Shown: in pieces, positions 4,946 to 6,570 of the stretch
Layout of the letters: every line of letters starts with the position of its first letter
How positions within the stretch are numbered: the stretch's first letter is position 1
NCBI RefSeq assembly: GCF_003600645.1
Contig: NZ_CP032483.1
Span: 1 to 6,570 of the forward strand
Direction of reading: 5' to 3'
Origin: Yersinia rochesterensis
GTDB taxonomy: Bacteria > Pseudomonadota > Gammaproteobacteria > Enterobacterales > Enterobacteriaceae
DNA length: 6,570 bases
Program-made: the position numbers and the translations under genes
The notes under the pieces: generated by a model
Seen by the model: only the letters and a program-made list of their open reading frames with translations
The model's database searches: none
What the model was told of the DNA's origin: nothing

Positions 4946-5372
4946 ACTTCACATAAACAGACACTTTTTCGGTGTATCTGTGGGAGCTGACGCTCAACCA
5001 TGAATCTGACAGTACGGGCGAAACCCGACAGGACTTAAAGATCCCCACCGTTTCCGATGGGTCGCTCCCTCGCGCGCTCTCCTGTTCCCACCTTGAGGTT
5101 TACCCGTTGCAGTCCGCCGTTCCGTTACTCTGTGGTGGCGTTTTCTCATTCCTACCCGTGCAACTGGGTTCCTGTTAGGTGGTTCGCTCCAAGCTGGACT
5201 ATATGCACGAACTCCCCGTTTAGTCCGACTACCGCGCCTGTTCAGGTAACTGTTCACTTGAGTCCAACCCTGAAAGACACGACAAAACGCCACTGGCGGT
5301 AGCCATTGGTAACTGGGTCGTTAGCGGGAATCTGTCGGGATGAATGTAAATACACTGTATTTACTTTTGTAC

Positions 5373-5402
5373 TTGAAGAAGTCTGCCTTTAGAGGCTAAA
5401 CT
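5373..5402 (+). promoter_or_regulatory. RNA I promoter
   Basis: TTGAAG (5373-5378) and TAAACT (5397-5402) are separated by 18 bases, the same spacing and the same -35 hexamer as the pMB1 RNA I promoter (TTGAAG, TACACT). The inferred start is 5409, seven bases after the -10 element. Confidence 0.85.
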
Positions 5403-5408
5403 ATTTGT

Positions 5409-5511
5409 ACTGATTTGGTGACTGATTCCCGCAAAAGATCCAGTTACCGCCCGGTTTCGAAGAGTTACCAGCTCAACGAACCCGAACCAACCCGCCTACG
5501 GCGGGTTTTTT
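5409..5511 (+). ncRNA. RNA I, antisense copy-number and incompatibility regulator
   Basis: The transcript is complementary to the 5' part of RNA II. It begins ACTGATTTGGTGACTG, aligning with the pMB1 start ACAGTATTTGGTATCTG, and ends at a strong terminator, giving about 103 nt against 108 in pMB1. The middle shares CCAGTTACC and GAGTTACCAGCTC with pMB1 RNA I, while the loop-bearing parts differ. In ColE1 plasmids, loop-loop kissing with RNA II stops primer formation and sets incompatibility. The diverged loops suggest compatibility with pMB1 and ColE1, which is an inference. Confidence 0.9.
5491..5511 (+). terminator. RNA I terminator
   Basis: CCCGCC-TAC-GGCGGG followed by six T residues is a strong intrinsic terminator ending RNA I. 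The complementary sequence forms the first stem-loop of RNA II. Confidence 0.9.
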
Positions 5512-5526
5512 CGTTTACTAGGCAAG

Positions 5527-5555
5527 AGATTACGCTCGATAAAAAAGGATCTCAA
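5527..5555 (-). promoter_or_regulatory. RNA II promoter
   Basis: On the - strand, TTGAGA (5555-5550) and TAATCT (5532-5527) are 17 bases apart, identical in both hexamers to the pMB1 RNA II promoter. The transcript should begin near 5520. The -35 element lies inside a hairpin that also serves as a leftward terminator signal. Confidence 0.88.
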
Positions 5556-5566
5556 GAAGATCCTTT
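5541..5566 (-). terminator. Leftward terminator-like hairpin after the immunity gene
   Basis: On the - strand AAAGGATC and GATCCTTT form a stem with a seven-base loop, and T residues continue past it (six A on the + strand at 5541-5546). It lies only 12 bases beyond the lipoprotein stop, so it could end the effector-immunity transcript. The same bases form the -35 end of the RNA II promoter, a sequence kept from pMB1-type origins, so it may not have been selected as a terminator. Confidence 0.5.
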
Positions 5567-5577
5567 CAGCTGATTAT

Positions 5578-6354
5578 TTATTTCAACAACAACAATAATC
5601 TTTGATAATCAGGATTAACGTTCCGAACATGCTCTTCATCTCCTCCTGGATAGGTTACAACCATACCGACCCCCCGTTTTTTATCCGCCTCAATTGACAC
5701 GTTTTTTTTGGCATGAAACATCGGTTCTATTATTATAAATTCCGTACTTTTGAGTTGATAACGTCGACTCCACTTCTCAGAATTAGTATCTCCACCAAAA
5801 AGTTTCAGCGTAGTCTTGTTAAGCATGTGACTAATGTATGTCATAGGGAAAAAGTCAGTTTCAAGTTCCAGTATCTCCCCGCTGAACGCTCTGGCCCTCC
5901 CGGTCCCGTAACCGTCACTGAGGCCGTAGTCGCCAAAATCAAAGATATAACTGGTATCGATAACCTCTTTCCCCTTCACCAGAGGAACATCGTCCGCAAT
6001 CCTAAAGCTCACCATCAATGAGTTCAGCTCCCACTGGCACGGGCCTCCGCCATCAACAGCAACCCGCAGACGTCGGACATTGTCACCATCAGACGCACCG
6101 AATGGCTGTTCAATATCGTTATATCCCGGAACATCATGCGGTTCATTGCTCGAGTTATAGCGGACAGATTTACACTGCGACGAACGGTACAATAGTTCGG
6201 CAGGTTGCAGCGTGATCCCCTCTGGCACCCGGAAAGTGACGTCCACCCATTTTGCGCCCGTCGGGGGGGAAAGTGTCTTATCAGGGCGGTTGTCACACCC
6301 GAAAAGCAGCGTCACAGCTGACACGACAACAGCGGTCTTACTGAGAAAGTTCAA
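5578..6354 (-). CDS. Lipoprotein, probable Tli-type immunity protein for the lipase
   Basis: It encodes 258 residues starting at TTG 6354. GGAGG lies six bases before the TTG, which supports this rare start. Residues 1-20 are a lipoprotein signal peptide: K6, a hydrophobic core and the lipobox LFGC with lipidated Cys20. Residues after the cysteine are Asp21-Asn22; Asp at +2 is the classical Lol-avoidance signal, so inner-membrane anchoring facing the periplasm is expected. The mature part looks beta-rich (WVDVTFRVPEG near the front) and contains two cysteines (SSQCKS, GGPCQW) that could form a disulfide. The gene overlaps the effector end by 17 bases, the usual effector-then-immunity order, and known immunity proteins of T6SS phospholipases (Tli) are often lipoproteins placed like this. 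Immunity is inferred from position and lipoprotein class; I could not match the fold by eye. Confidence 0.8.
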   Translation of the reverse strand: MNFLSKTAVVVSAVTLLFGCDNRPDKTLSPPTGAKWVDVTFRVPEGITLQPAELLYRSSQCKSVRYNSSNEPHDVPGYNDIEQPFGASDGDNVRRLRVAVDGGGPCQWELNSLMVSFRIADDVPLVKGKEVIDTSYIFDFGDYGLSDGYGTGRARAFSGEILELETDFFPMTYISHMLNKTTLKLFGGDTNSEKWSRRYQLKSTEFIIIEPMFHAKKNVSIEADKKRGVGMVVTYPGGDEEHVRNVNPDYQRLLLLLK

Positions 6355-6570
6355 CTTCTTCCTCCGTTACTGCCGCAAAGCGCAGCAGGGCATTTTTTCC
6401 GGTTTCTTCTGTCTGCATCCGGCTCAGCGTAACCGGCAGCATGTCCTGAAGCGCCAGGAACTCGCGGTTACGCTCAACTTCATTCGCGTTGCTGTAGCGG
6501 GCTTTACTCTCAACCGTCTCCCGGAACATGACCCGCCTCTCTTTCCTGCGCATATCCCGTGCCGGTTCGG
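6338..6570 (-). CDS. C-terminal 77 residues of the lipase effector
   Basis: The frame is open from the right edge to TAA at 6338-6340. Its first complete codon lacks exactly the one base left over at position 1, so it continues the lipase frame as LEL-AEPARDMRRKERR and so on to EEEVELSQ. The tail is charged, probably helical, and has no recognised domain. The ATG at 6551-6553 could be mistaken for the start of a 71-residue gene, but it has no Shine-Dalgarno sequence and the frame is open upstream of it. The stop lies 17 bases inside the next gene, so translation of the lipoprotein is probably coupled to that of the effector. If the window is not a closed circle, this would be the end of a different upstream gene. 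Confidence 0.75.
   Translation of the reverse strand, partial: EPARDMRRKERRVMFRETVESKARYSNANEVERNREFLALQDMLPVTLSRMQTEETGKNALLRFAAVTEEEVELSQ

Larger units (their letters stand above)
4921..5520 (-). ncRNA. RNA II replication primer of a ColE1/pMB1-type origin
   Basis: The strand matches pMB1 RNA II in recognisable blocks: the promoter (5527-5555), the first stem-loop (5491-5505), the CACGACA/CGCCACTGGC and TCGCTCCAAGCTGGAC blocks in the middle, GCGAAACCCGACAGGACT near 5018-5036, and TTTTTCCATAGGCT at the switch point. RNA II is transcribed leftward, pairs with template DNA near the origin and is cut by RNase H to give the DNA polymerase I primer. From start to switch point it is about 600 bases, somewhat longer than the 555 of pMB1; the extra length falls partly in 4944-5015. 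The 5' end is placed by promoter spacing and the 3' boundary is approximate. Confidence 0.9.

Noticed and set aside
4806..5302. Open frames on both strands across the origin
   Set aside because: They overlap RNA II sequence conserved for RNA structure, and none has ribosome sites or protein-like composition.
3787..5309. An 11-base repeat GTAGCCATTGG at 3787 and 5299
   Set aside because: The second copy belongs to the conserved RNA II body; a single match of this length is compatible with chance.
6338..6553. A separate 71-residue gene starting at ATG 6551-6553
   Set aside because: The frame is open upstream to the edge, there is no ribosome site, and it matches the lipase frame across the 6570/1 join.
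1..6570. CRISPR array, tRNA, rRNA or insertion sequence
   Set aside because: No regular spacer-repeat pattern, tRNA-like cloverleaf, rRNA segment or transposase frame is visible on either strand.

Overview
The window reads as a small multicopy plasmid of an Enterobacterales host; the genus cannot be told from sequence alone. It has a ColE1/pMB1-type replication origin (RNA I on the + strand, RNA II and the primer-to-DNA switch on the - strand) and a 28-bp XerC/XerD multimer-resolution site. No ribosomal, tRNA or other housekeeping genes are present. It is probably the whole circular molecule. A long - strand lipase frame runs off the left edge with one spare base, and the - strand frame entering at the right edge lacks exactly that base. 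Joining position 1 to 6570 gives one uninterrupted 677-codon gene.

Layout: 1-1801 (-) holds the start and most of a class 3 lipase that looks like a type VI secretion (T6SS) phospholipase effector; its C-terminus is at 6338-6570 (-). It overlaps a lipoprotein gene at 5578-6354 (-), the likely cognate immunity protein. 1802-2108 is a regulatory region with a candidate effector promoter, a leftward terminator and a perfect 16-bp palindrome. Rightward genes follow: a 57-residue ribbon-helix-helix protein (2109-2282), a 110-residue membrane protein (2452-2784) and a 54-residue two-helix membrane protein (2866-3030). 3031-4298 has no convincing gene. It carries the Xer site and an ArgR-like box, followed by several sets of inverted and direct repeats, an oriT-like site and clusters of short repeated motifs. 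4299-4757 encodes a helix-turn-helix/coiled-coil DNA-binding protein. 4758-5570 is the ColE1-type origin.

Taken together, the plasmid is organised like a colicin plasmid (ColE1 origin, Xer resolution, a toxin with its immunity protein), but the toxin looks like a T6SS lipase that would need the host's own chromosomal secretion machine. It carries no relaxase, no Rop and no VgrG/PAAR gene. The effector-immunity operon reads towards the origin and ends in a hairpin overlapping the RNA II promoter. The long repeat-rich, gene-free region is the least explained part. Function calls rest on motifs read by eye; no database search was possible.
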